Source: JAAZHD01 sp012510895
GTDB taxonomy: Bacteria > Bacillota > Clostridia > Caldicoprobacterales > DTU083
Assembly (NCBI GenBank): GCA_050951465.1
Contig: JBMNJC010000009.1
Coordinates: forward strand, 21,873-85,872
Direction of reading: 5' to 3'
DNA: 64,000 bases
Below, piece by piece: positions 52,373-61,781 of the stretch. Under the pieces are notes generated by a model, which was given only the letters and a program-made list of their open reading frames with translations, did not search any database and had not been told where the DNA came from. Numbering within the stretch: position 1 is the first letter of the stretch; each line of letters begins with the position of its first letter. The position numbers and the translations under genes are program-made.

Positions 52373-54109
52373 ATGATACTAGAAATATCCATAAAAAATA
52401 TCGCTTTAATTGACGAACTGATAATCGAATTTGGGGAAGGGTTTAATGTATTAACCGGTGAGACAGGCGCAGGCAAATCCATAATAATTGATTCTGTAAA
52501 TTTAGCCCTTGGAGAAAGAGCAGATCGAGAACTAATACAAACAGGCAAAGATTTTGCCCGTGTAGAAATGCTTTTCTCATTAGACGATACTAGCAATAAA
52601 ATTAAAGAAATACTAGCAGATATGGGGATACCATTAGAAGAGGATGGAAGTCTCCTTATAATGCGTGAAATAACATTACAAGGCCGTAATCTTTGTAAGG
52701 TAAATGGTCGCACTGTCACTTTGTCCATGCTAAGGGAAATTAGCAGTCATCTGGTTGATATTCATGGTCAACATCAACATCAATCTTTATTAAATCCAGA
52801 CTCACACATTGAATTATTAGATAAATTAGGCGGCATCGAACTTGAAAAGCAAAAATCAAAAGTTCAAGACGTTTGGTCTGCCCTTCAAACCGTTAATAAA
52901 GAAATTATAAAACTCCAAAACTGGAATAAGGATGGCGAGCGTCGTAAGGATATTTTACGCTATCAGATCGAGGAGATTTACAATGCCTCTCTTCAACCTG
53001 GCGAGGAAGAGGAAATTAGAAGAGAAAGAGCCATCTTGATTAATGCTGAAAAAATTGCTAATGCAGTAGCATCAAGTTATTATGAGCTTTATTCAGGCGA
53101 TGCAAATAGTGTTTCAATAATTGATAAGCTATCCAAAATCATCAGCCAACTTGAAGAAATTGAAGGAATTGATGATTCATTAGATTCTATTCTGGAGGGT
53201 CTTAGAAGCATTCTATATACTTTAGAGGATTTATCCCATGAATTGAGATCTTATAGAGATAATTTTGATTTTGATCCAGGTCGATTAGCAGAATTAGAAA
53301 ACAGATTGGAACAAATCTTTTCATTGAAACGTAAATATGGGAACACTATTGAAGAGATATTAAATTTAAAAGAAAGTTTAGAAAAAGAACTAAATGTTTT
53401 AGAGAACAGTCAGGAACGACTAGATGAACTAATAACAACTTACAATAAACTATATAAATTAGTAATTGAACGATGTAGTAAACTTTCAGAAATGAGAAAA
53501 AAGTGCGCACTTCTGCTTGAACAGAGGTTAGCAAACGAGTTGGCAGATCTTAACATGAATCGTGCTAATTTTGTAGTGTCAATAACATCTCCCGAATTTG
53601 CTAATGAAGATTCTACCGATATTAAAGGAATAACAAGGAACGGTTTTGATACAGTTAATTTTTTAATTTCTACTAATGCAGGTGAACCTTTAAAACCTTT
53701 AGAAAAAATTGTTTCTGGAGGAGAAATGTCTAGGCTGATGCTTGCATTTAAAACAATTTTAGGTGATTTGGATGAAATTCCAACTATGATATTTGATGAA
53801 ATTGATGTAGGTATAAGCGGCAGAACAGCACAAAAAGTAGCCGAAAAAATTTGTTCTATTTCCAGAAATCGTCAAGTTATATGTGTGACTCATCTCCCAC
53901 AGATAGCAGCAATGGCAGATAAACATTTTGCCATAGAGAAATTGGAAGCAGATGGACGAACTCGAACTGTAGTAAACAAATTAAACTATAATGAACGAAA
54001 AAAAGAAATTGCCAGACTTATTGGAGGTACATTGTTAACTCCATTGAGTCTGGAACATGCAGACGAATTAATTAAATCTGCTTTACTTATTAAAGAAAAC
54101 CACAAATGA
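52373..54109 (+). CDS. recN: DNA repair protein RecN
   Basis: SMC-like ATPase of double-strand-break repair. Walker A TGETGAGKSIIIDSV (~residues 28-42), DIHGQHQHQSLL, two coiled-coil arms (~150-400), signature VSGGEMSRLMLAFK (~448) and Walker B TMIFDEIDVGISG, then VTHLPQIAAMADKH. 578 aa, full length. Confidence 0.96.
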   Translation: MILEISIKNIALIDELIIEFGEGFNVLTGETGAGKSIIIDSVNLALGERADRELIQTGKDFARVEMLFSLDDTSNKIKEILADMGIPLEEDGSLLIMREITLQGRNLCKVNGRTVTLSMLREISSHLVDIHGQHQHQSLLNPDSHIELLDKLGGIELEKQKSKVQDVWSALQTVNKEIIKLQNWNKDGERRKDILRYQIEEIYNASLQPGEEEEIRRERAILINAEKIANAVASSYYELYSGDANSVSIIDKLSKIISQLEEIEGIDDSLDSILEGLRSILYTLEDLSHELRSYRDNFDFDPGRLAELENRLEQIFSLKRKYGNTIEEILNLKESLEKELNVLENSQERLDELITTYNKLYKLVIERCSKLSEMRKKCALLLEQRLANELADLNMNRANFVVSITSPEFANEDSTDIKGITRNGFDTVNFLISTNAGEPLKPLEKIVSGGEMSRLMLAFKTILGDLDEIPTMIFDEIDVGISGRTAQKVAEKICSISRNRQVICVTHLPQIAAMADKHFAIEKLEADGRTRTVVNKLNYNERKKEIARLIGGTLLTPLSLEHADELIKSALLIKENHK

Positions 54110-54238
54110 AGTTCTATCTAAACTTCGATATCACTCTTTCACATATTCCCAGTATAAATCACGACTGTAAGGTTACCTTAAAATTAGTTATAATCTATTT
54201 TTTTTCAAACAGAAAACGAGGATGCAGGAGCGTGAAAG

Positions 54239-55543
54239 ATGATAAAGAAAAGGAAAAAGAAAATAATTGGGGTTTTACTAACAGCATTACTACTAGTATT
54301 TAATTATTCGTCAATGGTGCAGGAGATTGTCCGATTTCCTGCTGAATTGCAATTGTTCGAAGGAGATACCCAAATATTAGAATTCGATTTGCCCATACGA
54401 GCAAAAATCCGAAATGAACAAAATGAAGTGAACGTTTTAAAATTTAATGGGGATTCCTTGATAAATAAGAAAACATATAATATTAATGAACCTTTATATA
54501 TAGAGCCTATTACGCAAGGGAATGTAAACTTAGAATTAATGCTATTTGGTTTCTTTCCTATTAAGCAATTAACCATACATGTAACATCGCCTAAAAGGTT
54601 AATACCGGGAGGAAATTCAATCGGTGTTTCGCTCTATACCGATGGTGCATTAATTGTAGGCACTTCGGATGTAACAGATAAACATGGAATTACTCACTTC
54701 CCAGCTATAGATGCCGGTTTACTGCCTGGTGACATTATAACAAAGGTTAACGGTGTAGCTGTAAAAGATGCGACGCATTTATCCCATTTGGTAAACAAGG
54801 TAAAGGGCAAGGAAGTTGAATTGGAATATAAAAGAGATAATCGTGTTCTTATTGCCCGTATTCGTCCAGTGGCAGACGAAAGAGATTCAAAATATAGACT
54901 TGGCCTCTGGGTTAGAGATAGTACTGCTGGGGTCGGAACGTTAACATTTATAGACCCGGAAACTCAATATATGGGTGCGCTCGGGCATGCTATAACAGAT
55001 GTTGATACCGGCACTTTGCTATCTGTAAAAGGTGGAGAAATATCTGAATCTACCATTATTGATGTAAAAATTGGAAAAAAGGGGCTTCCCGGAGAATTGG
55101 TAGGCAATTTTTCTCATGACCGAAAGGTTCTTGGTAAAATAATCAAGAATACTGGATTTGGTATTTATGGAAAATCCATTAGCAAAATACAGAATCCTAT
55201 ATACAAGGCTCCTTTGCCAATAGCATATCAATATCAAGTCAGACCTGGGAAAGCTACTATACTGACAACAGTTGATGACAAAGGTATTCAGGAATATGAT
55301 ATTGAAATCATTAGGGTAAACAGACAGACATCACCAAATCCCAAAGGTTTAGTTTTAGAAATTACAGATACAAGATTATTAGAAAAAACAGGCGGTATCG
55401 TTCAGGGTATGAGTGGCAGCCCCATAATACAGAATGGAAGAATTATAGGTGCAGTAACTCATGTTTTCGTAAACGATCCAAAAAAAGGCTATGGTATTTT
55501 TATAGAATGGATGTTGGATGAAGTGAATAAAATAATAGATTAG
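54239..55543 (+). CDS. spoIVB: SpoIVB peptidase (S55 family)
   Basis: Forespore-made serine protease secreted into the intermembrane space, where in Bacillus it triggers pro-sigma-K processing. N-terminal membrane/signal helix (IIGVLLTALLLVFNYSSM), PDZ domain (~residues 115-200, LLPGDIITKVNGVAVKD), then the S55 domain with the His in MGALGHAITDVDTG (~245) and the Ser in QGMSGSPIIQNGRIIGAVTH (~389). 434 aa. RBS AGGAGCG. Adjacent to spo0A, as usual. Confidence 0.96.
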   Translation: MIKKRKKKIIGVLLTALLLVFNYSSMVQEIVRFPAELQLFEGDTQILEFDLPIRAKIRNEQNEVNVLKFNGDSLINKKTYNINEPLYIEPITQGNVNLELMLFGFFPIKQLTIHVTSPKRLIPGGNSIGVSLYTDGALIVGTSDVTDKHGITHFPAIDAGLLPGDIITKVNGVAVKDATHLSHLVNKVKGKEVELEYKRDNRVLIARIRPVADERDSKYRLGLWVRDSTAGVGTLTFIDPETQYMGALGHAITDVDTGTLLSVKGGEISESTIIDVKIGKKGLPGELVGNFSHDRKVLGKIIKNTGFGIYGKSISKIQNPIYKAPLPIAYQYQVRPGKATILTTVDDKGIQEYDIEIIRVNRQTSPNPKGLVLEITDTRLLEKTGGIVQGMSGSPIIQNGRIIGAVTHVFVNDPKKGYGIFIEWMLDEVNKIID

Positions 55544-55612
55544 AACAGACAGTAATACGCACATTTATTTTTCCTAATCATAACCTTTCTTCCTAGCAGG
55601 ATTACCAGCTAT

Positions 55613-55621
55613 TTTGTCGAA
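55613..55621 (+). promoter_or_regulatory. Spo0A box upstream of spo0A
   Basis: TTTGTCGAA matches the Spo0A box (TTTGTCRAA) exactly, 77 nt before the spo0A start. Suggests autoregulation by phosphorylated Spo0A. A sigma-H-like -35 (AGGAAAT, ~55636) follows, but no convincing -10 is seen. Confidence 0.6.
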
Positions 55622-55697
55622 TATATAGATCGAACAGGAAATCCAGGAAGCATTTAGCAAATCTCATTTTTTATAAATGTGATATAGGGGTGTTTTT

Positions 55698-56507
55698 ATG
55701 AATGACAGGATAAGTATACTCATTGCTGATGATAATAAAGATTTTTGTAATATAATAGCTGAATATTTATCTAAACAGGATGATATGGAAGTTGTAGCCG
55801 TGGCTTATGATGGAGTTGAAGCATTAGACCTAATTCACAAACTTCAGCCGGATTTAGTGGTTTTAGACATTATAATGCCTCAAATGGATGGGTTAGGAGT
55901 ATTGGAGAAACTTAACGAGGAGAAAATGGAACAAAAGCCTAAGATAATAATTCTTTCTGCTGTTGGCCAGGATAAAATTACACAACGAGCAATTTCATTA
56001 GGTGCTGATTATTATATCGTTAAACCTTTTAATCTGGAAATTTTTTTAAGGCGTATTCGAGAGTTGACATTCCATCAACATACTTCGTCCTATCTCATTC
56101 AGAGAGCACCTTCCTATATCTTTAATACTAAGCCACAAAGTAAAAAAAATGAGAAGAATCTGGAATCTGATATAACAAGTATTATCCATGAAATCGGTGT
56201 ACCCGCCCATATTAAAGGATATCAATACCTAAGAGAGGCCATTACCATGGTAGTAAATGATATGGATCTATTAAGCGGTATAACCATAAAACTATATCCT
56301 GGTATAGCTAAAAAATTTAATACCACCCCCAGCCGAGTAGAGCGTGCAATTCGCCATGCCATCGAAGTGGCATGGAGTCGCGGAAGAATAGAAACCATAA
56401 ATAAATTATTCGGGTATACAATCCATGATGAAAAAGGAAAACCAACCAACGGAGAGTTTATTGCAATGATAGCTGATAAATTGCGTATGCAGACTCGAAA
56501 TACATAG
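55698..56507 (+). CDS. spo0A: sporulation master regulator Spo0A
   Basis: Response regulator: receiver with acidic ADDNKDF near the N-terminus, phosphoacceptor Asp in LVVLDIIMPQMDG (~residue 56), Thr/Ser and Lys in IILSAVGQD and YIVKPFN. The C-terminal effector domain reads TSIIHEIGVPAHIKGYQYLR and TTPSRVERAIRHAIEVAWSRG, the nearly invariant Spo0A recognition region. 269 aa, intact. Confidence 0.97.
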   Translation: MNDRISILIADDNKDFCNIIAEYLSKQDDMEVVAVAYDGVEALDLIHKLQPDLVVLDIIMPQMDGLGVLEKLNEEKMEQKPKIIILSAVGQDKITQRAISLGADYYIVKPFNLEIFLRRIRELTFHQHTSSYLIQRAPSYIFNTKPQSKKNEKNLESDITSIIHEIGVPAHIKGYQYLREAITMVVNDMDLLSGITIKLYPGIAKKFNTTPSRVERAIRHAIEVAWSRGRIETINKLFGYTIHDEKGKPTNGEFIAMIADKLRMQTRNT

Positions 56508-56569
56508 TGAATTCATATGATTCAAAAAACAAGAATGCCTAGTGTATATATTATTGAATAAAAATTATA

Positions 56570-56613
56570 AGAAGATCCATTAAGGTTTAGTACCATTTAG
56601 GATCTTCTTTTTT
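56570..56613 (+). terminator. Rho-independent terminator after spo0A
   Basis: AGAAGATCC (56570-56578) pairs with GGATCTTCT (56600-56608), followed by TTTTTT, 60-100 nt after the spo0A stop. Isolates spo0A from the steA-steB-spoIIM block. Confidence 0.85.
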
Positions 56614-56678
56614 ATGCAATGTATAAAACGAATATTAAAGCTAAGAATACTAGTATTCTTAGTTTGGAGTGCAAAAAA

Positions 56679-57800
56679 ATGATTCGCGGAACTGCTAAAA
56701 AGGATATGAAGACCAAAAAGCTAATAGATCGACTTTCATCATCTGATATTGCTGTAATTTATCATCAGGATTTGGATGAAGTAGCAGCTATCCATTTAGC
56801 AGAAAAAAAAAGTAAAGGCAGTTATCAATTGTGATCGTTCTATTAGTGGAAGATTTCCTAATCAGGGGCCTCAAATACTTATGAATGCAGGTATTCCCTT
56901 GTATGATAATTTAGGTCTTGGCTTTTTTCAGCGAGTAAAAGAAAATGATCTAGATAGAAATATATAACAATACCTTATATCTTAATAAATATCCTATATG
57001 TAAGGTTCAACCATTAAACAAAAAGGAAATAAAAATAAAAATGGAAAATGCTTCAGAAAATATCAGTGAATGTATTACATAGGTTTATTAACAATACGCT
57101 GACCTATGCAGAAAAAGAAAAAGATTTTATTCTTTCTCCTGTAAATTTACCAAAAATAAACTTAATCATTGAAAACAAACATGTACTCATCGTAACGAGA
57201 GGAAAGAACTATAAGGATGATTTATGGACAATACGTCCTTATATTAAAGAAATAAAACCTGTAATGATAGGAGTTGATGGAGGAGCAGATGCTCTGTTGG
57301 AATTTGGATGGGTACCGGATCTTATTATAGGAGATATGGATAGTGTCAGCGACTATGCTTTAAAAAAATCCAAACACATTATTGTTCATGCATACCCTAA
57401 TGGATACGCTCCTGGAATGGAGCGAATAACTCGCTTGAGTCTTAAGGCAGAGAAGTTTCCATATCCAGGTACTAGCGAGGATGTAGCTCTGATCTATGCT
57501 TATGAAAATAAAGCAGATCTGATAGTCGCTGTAGGCAGTCATACTAATATGATTGATTTTTTAGAAAAAGGCAGGCAAGGTATGGCCAGTACATTTTTAG
57601 TTCGTATGAAAGTAGGATACAAGGTAATTGATGCAAAAGGCGTAAGTAAGCTCTACAGAAGTCAAACTACTTCATTACATTTAATAATGATGTTTGGAGC
57701 TGCACTCTTTCCTGTCGCTATAATTGCTAAAACAACTCCTCTGGTGCAGAGATTGTTTCATTTGATAACATTACATATAAAACTACTAATTGGTATATAG
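56679..57800 (+). pseudogene. steA: steA-like gene with three +1 frameshifts
   Basis: Reconstructed in four pieces: MIRGTAKKDMKTKKLIDRL to IHLAEKK (56679-56811); VKAVINCDRSISGRFPNQGP to KEND (56812 on); IEIYNNTLYLNKYPICKV to ENISE (56954 on); and VLHRFINNTLTYAEKEKDF to 57800, including VDGGADALLEFGWVPDLIIG and TSEDVALIYAYE. These follow the order of the SteA (thiamin-pyrophosphokinase-like, cytokinetic-ring) family. Breaks lie at an A9 run (56803-56811), near 56950 and at 57071, each needing removal of one base. RBS TTGGAGTG precedes 56679. Either true decay or base-calling error. Confidence 0.8.
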
Positions 57801-57809
57801 GTGAAGATA

Positions 57810-58687
57810 ATGATTAATATAAAATATTATGTTTTTTGATGACAGGTATCTTTTTTTCCTTGGGTTTAGGAATGATAATTGGAATTGTTCTAGAAGACAA
57901 TAATATTATTGAAAATCAACAGACTATATTGATTCAACAAATTGAAGAACAATTTTATAAACTACGAACGGAAACAGAGAAACTAAAGATTGAAAGGGAT
58001 CTTTTGCTTGATCAGAGTAATCAATTAAAAAAATTAGGGAATTACCTGGTTTATAAGTTACTACATAAAAGGCTGGACGGAATCCGTGTGGGAATCATTT
58101 CCTTTTCTCCGCATAGCTCCATAATAGAATTATTAAATTTTCTTAGATTTACTGGCGCTGAGATTCAATCTGCTGTCACTATTCTACCAACATTATCTTT
58201 AGATGATAAAATAATTACAAATCAATATCATCAACATGATGAATTTACTTTAAAAATCATTGAAGAAATATTGCATGGCATGAAATCAGCATATATAACC
58301 CCATTGATACAAGAAGCAGAAGATATCATGATTTATTATCATCACAAGGAATACGAGTACCCTGTTGATATAATAATATTATTGTGTCAAGGAGACGTTA
58401 GTTTAGTGTACAATTATATTCTTTTAAAACAGGCCAAAAATGCTGAAATCCCAATAATAGTAGTTGAATCAGAAGAATTATCTGATAGACTTGCAAAATA
58501 TGAAAGATTTGATGTACCTGTTATCGATAATATTAAATCTTTATATGGACAGTTGGCATTTGTTTCTATATTAGAGGGAGATGCACAAGAATATGATTTA
58601 AACGAAAATGAATTAAAACAACTATTAAACATATCATTATCTGAACTGGAGTCTGATGTAATTAGTTTGACTAATGGGAAGGAATAA
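57810..58687 (+). pseudogene. steB: steB-like gene (MctB/copper-transporter family) with an N-terminal frameshift
   Basis: From ATG 57810 (RBS GGTGA) the frame reads MINIKYYVF then stops. Adding one T to the T6 run at 57832-57837 continues into LMTGIFFSLGLGMIIGIVLED, the expected single membrane helix. The rest (57836-58687) is open: coiled coil ENQQTILIQQIEEQFYKLR, then DGIRVGIISF and a domain ending near residue 290. In the uncorrected sequence only a TTG at 57836 could start it, without a clear RBS. Family members are annotated copper transporter/MctB or SteB, partner of SteA. Confidence 0.7.
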
Positions 58688-58689
58688 TC

Positions 58690-59370
58690 ATGCAACAGAA
58701 GAAACCTGACGTTGGAGTTATTATACCTGCTTATAATGAATCCAAAAACATAGAAAAAATAATAAAAACTTTACATAGACTTCCATGTATAGATGAAATT
58801 TTAGTAGTAGATGATGGTTCAACGGATGATACTGCAAAAATTGCAAAAAAAGCCGGAGCAAAGGTTATTTCTATAAAAAAAAATATGGGAAAAGCATATG
58901 CAATGAAAATTGGGTACTTGTTATCTAACAACTATATACTTGTTTTTTTAGATGGAGATATAAAAGAAGGTGTAGAACAAGTAGAAAGATTGGTAAATCC
59001 AATTTTGGAAGGTAAGGCTGATGTTGTAATTGCACGATTTCCCAGTTCTAAAGAAAAAGGCGGTTTAGGGTTGGTTAAATCGCTTGCTCAAATAGGCTTG
59101 TTTATACTGACAGGCAAAACACTTTCGAGTGTGCTTTCCGGACAAAGGGCATTTCTTCACAGTATATTGCGACCCGAATTATTTGACTATCATGGTTATG
59201 GAATAGAATTTGGAATGACTGTAGATTTATTAAATAATAATAATATACAAATCGTGGAAGTTGGCGTCACTATGAAACACTGTGCTACCGGACGAAATCT
59301 TAAAGGTTTTCTGCATCGTTTCAGACAGTTTTCCGATATACTAAAAGTTATTATTAAGAAACTTTTTTAG
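58690..59370 (+). CDS. family 2 glycosyltransferase
   Basis: GT-A fold: VGVIIPAYNESKNIEKII, ILVVDDGSTDDTAKIAKKAGA and a DxD-like VFLDGDIKEGVEQV. 226 aa without obvious membrane helices, similar to dolichyl-phosphate-mannose-synthase-like transferases. Starts 2 nt after the steB-like gene. The acceptor is probably a polyprenyl phosphate or envelope glycan, given the MraY-like neighbour. Confidence 0.85.
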   Translation: MQQKKPDVGVIIPAYNESKNIEKIIKTLHRLPCIDEILVVDDGSTDDTAKIAKKAGAKVISIKKNMGKAYAMKIGYLLSNNYILVFLDGDIKEGVEQVERLVNPILEGKADVVIARFPSSKEKGGLGLVKSLAQIGLFILTGKTLSSVLSGQRAFLHSILRPELFDYHGYGIEFGMTVDLLNNNNIQIVEVGVTMKHCATGRNLKGFLHRFRQFSDILKVIIKKLF

Positions 59371-59383
59371 GAGGTTACGTTTA

Positions 59384-60211
59384 TTGTATATCCTAATACT
59401 GATACAGTCGTGCATAATTTCTATTATTACTTTTGTCTTGACCAAGGAAACATTGTTAACATTTTTAGATGAAAAAGAATTATATGTTAGAAATTATTCA
59501 GGTAGAAAAGTACAAACAAGCGGTGGTTTTCTTTTACTCGTCTCTATTTTGCCGACAAGCATACCTTTTGTTTTCATCTATACGACGCCTATACATATAT
59601 TTTATGTCCTAATGATAATCACTTTAACATTCTCTGGATTAATAGACGATATTCTGGGAGATGATACGATAAAAGGTTTAAAAAGCCACATCTTAACATT
59701 TTTTAAAGGTCGATTTACTACGGGGATATTAAAAGCTCTGACAGATATAATTCTTGGGATATTACTAAGTATACTGCGCACTCACAACATCATTTATATT
59801 ATTTTAGATATGCTAGTTTTTATTTTATGCATAAATTGTATAAATCTCTTAGATTTAAGGCCCGGCAGAGCAATCAAAGGATTTGTATTTTTTATATCGA
59901 TAATAACATTAATTGCTAAATTTGTAAATTTACATTATATCATTCCCATTTCAACACTATTACTACTATACATAAAAGGTGAGATGGATGAGAAGTATAT
60001 GCTTGGTGATGCAGGTGCTAACTTACTAGGTGGTATATTAGGTTTCTATGCAGTACTGGTGTTGCAACCTATCCATAAAATAATACTTTTTATTTTTCAA
60101 AGTTCATTACATTTATTGGCGGAAATTTACTCGTTATCTATACTTATAGAGCAGGTGCCCTTTTTAAGGTATTTGGATAAAATGGGAAGAATGAGAAGAG
60201 AGGAAAGATAA
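59384..60211 (+). CDS. MraY/WecA-like glycosyl-phosphate transferase (GT4 membrane family)
   Basis: About eight hydrophobic helices. Family motifs: RKVQTSGGFLLLVSIL near the N-terminus, LTFSGLIDDILGDD (DD motif, ~residues 82-95), INCINLLDLRPGRAIKGF (NLxD type) and KYMLGDAGANLLGGILG. 275 aa, shorter than true MraY (~320) because the C-terminal helices are reduced. Likely transfers a sugar phosphate to a polyprenyl phosphate. TTG start after TAGGAGGTTACG. Confidence 0.83.
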   Translation: MYILILIQSCIISIITFVLTKETLLTFLDEKELYVRNYSGRKVQTSGGFLLLVSILPTSIPFVFIYTTPIHIFYVLMIITLTFSGLIDDILGDDTIKGLKSHILTFFKGRFTTGILKALTDIILGILLSILRTHNIIYIILDMLVFILCINCINLLDLRPGRAIKGFVFFISIITLIAKFVNLHYIIPISTLLLLYIKGEMDEKYMLGDAGANLLGGILGFYAVLVLQPIHKIILFIFQSSLHLLAEIYSLSILIEQVPFLRYLDKMGRMRREER

Positions 60212-61309
60212 ATGTTAGAAATATTAACAGGAAATGTAATACAAATACTTAACAAACGAAAAGGAATAACAGAGGTTTTATTGAATATTGATCATCCCGT
60301 AAAAAGGGCAGTTAATTATGATCGCATAACAGGTTCTGTTAAGGTAGGAGATAAACTATACCTAAATACCACAGCAGCCACTTTATCTCTTGGGACAGGC
60401 GGTGTTCATTTTGTAATTGCCAATACTACTACTAGGATTCACTACATGACCTCCGGTGGACATGGGATGAAGGTCAGATACACGCCTTTTCAAGTAAGGA
60501 TACCATTTGCAGAAGAAGAATTAATAAACAAAAGAGAAATCTATCAAGAACCTTTATCTCTAAATAAAAAAGTAATCTGTTTCTGTGAATTGCATAGCAT
60601 GATACCAGTTTTATGCGCTTGTTTTCACTTTCTCTCCCCAAATAATATAAGCATTGGATATATTATGACAGATCATGCAGCCCTTCCATTATTATTTAGT
60701 GACAATATTGCCATACTAAAAGAAAGAAATCTATTAAGCAAAACGATAACTATTGGGAATGCATTTGGAGGTGACTATGAATGTGTAAACATTTACACTG
60801 GATTACAAACAGCAGCAATGATTGAAAACAGTGATGTTATTTTAGTCTCCATGGGACCAGGTATTACTGGCACCGGGAGCCGCTATGGTTTTTCTGGTTT
60901 GGAGTTAGGTATGTATTTAGATTTAGCTTTCCGTCATGGTGGACAGTGTTTTATAGTGCCACGAATTAGTTTTAGAGAAACAAGATTACGACATTTTGGA
61001 ATCAGTCATCATACCCTAACACTATTAAGAGACATTATTCAATGTCCTTTGCCTGTTCCTTTGCCAATTCTAGAAAAAGCAAAAGTTCGTATCCTATATA
61101 AAAAATTGCATGATGAAGGTATTTTAAAAAAGCATCAAGTTTCATTTATAGATGGATGTTGGGTTCAAAAAGCGCTTGAATATTATAAGCTATCTGTAAC
61201 AACTATGGGCAGAGGCATAAAAGATGATCCGGATTTCTTTTTTGGGATAGGTGCTGTAGCGTATAAAGCATGTAAAAGTTTCATTTGTCGGACAGGTTAT
61301 AAAGCATAG
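60212..61309 (+). CDS. DUF3866 family protein
   Basis: 365 aa, soluble. N-terminal small beta domain (VKRAVNYDRITGSVKVGDK, LNTTAATLSLGTGGVHFVIAN) and a larger alpha/beta part with ALPLLFSDNIAIL, GNAFGGDYECVNIYTGL, VSMGPGITGTGSRYGFSG. Matches the DUF3866 family, conserved in this spo0A-to-xerD neighbourhood; biochemical role unknown. Starts immediately after the preceding stop. Confidence 0.85.
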   Translation: MLEILTGNVIQILNKRKGITEVLLNIDHPVKRAVNYDRITGSVKVGDKLYLNTTAATLSLGTGGVHFVIANTTTRIHYMTSGGHGMKVRYTPFQVRIPFAEEELINKREIYQEPLSLNKKVICFCELHSMIPVLCACFHFLSPNNISIGYIMTDHAALPLLFSDNIAILKERNLLSKTITIGNAFGGDYECVNIYTGLQTAAMIENSDVILVSMGPGITGTGSRYGFSGLELGMYLDLAFRHGGQCFIVPRISFRETRLRHFGISHHTLTLLRDIIQCPLPVPLPILEKAKVRILYKKLHDEGILKKHQVSFIDGCWVQKALEYYKLSVTTMGRGIKDDPDFFFGIGAVAYKACKSFICRTGYKA

Positions 61310-61588
61310 AAATTTAACATACTTATCAGTATAACCGAATCACTTGGAGGCGGTATAATGCTAAGGCATTGGAAGATGGAAAGTAAATTACATGTTCAAA
61401 ATAATATCGCGCTATATCTGATAATACTATTCGCAATATTAACAGGCATTGCCTCTGGTTTGTTTACGGCAAGTTCCATGTCTGGAATACAAAAATCTAG
61501 TTAGTCAATAAATGTCGGCAAAATTGTTTTAAATTTATTGGGCTGACTCCCATAAATGTTAAATTATGGGTTATGTAACTTGCATATA

Positions 61589-61781
61589 GGGGCTCTGTCC
61601 CTATGACCCCGTCCTCGCCGGATGGCAGCCGGTTGCCTTCATTTTGCCATGGGGTCGTCTCTCACGGGTCAATGAAGCAACCGGGCTTCCCAAGGATATA
61701 TTGGTTATCGTGTCAAGGCCTTTCGCGGCATAAACGGGTCCCTTCCCATTTATTCCACGGTGCCTTGACACTACCGCGAAA
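61589..61781 (+). repeat. GC-rich core motif, two hairpins and pseudoknot in the IS3 element (copy B)
   Basis: Core 61589-61633 (GGGGCTCTG, then CCCCGTCCTCGCCGGA, GGCAGCCGGT) matches 36486-36528 beside IS256. Hairpin 1: CCGGTTGCCTTCATT (61629-61643) with AATGAAGCAACCGG (61671-61684), one bulge. Hairpin 2: GTGTCAAGGC (61710-61719) with GCCTTGACAC (61762-61771). Loop TTTCGCGG (61721-61728) is exactly complementary to CCGCGAAA (61774-61781), an 8-bp pseudoknot. The right edge overlaps the end of OrfB. Confidence 0.6.

Noticed and set aside
56619..56678. Upstream ATG at 56619 as the start of the steA-like gene
   Set aside because: It lies just after the spo0A terminator and lacks an RBS; the family begins at MIRGTAK (56679), which has TTGGAGTG upstream.
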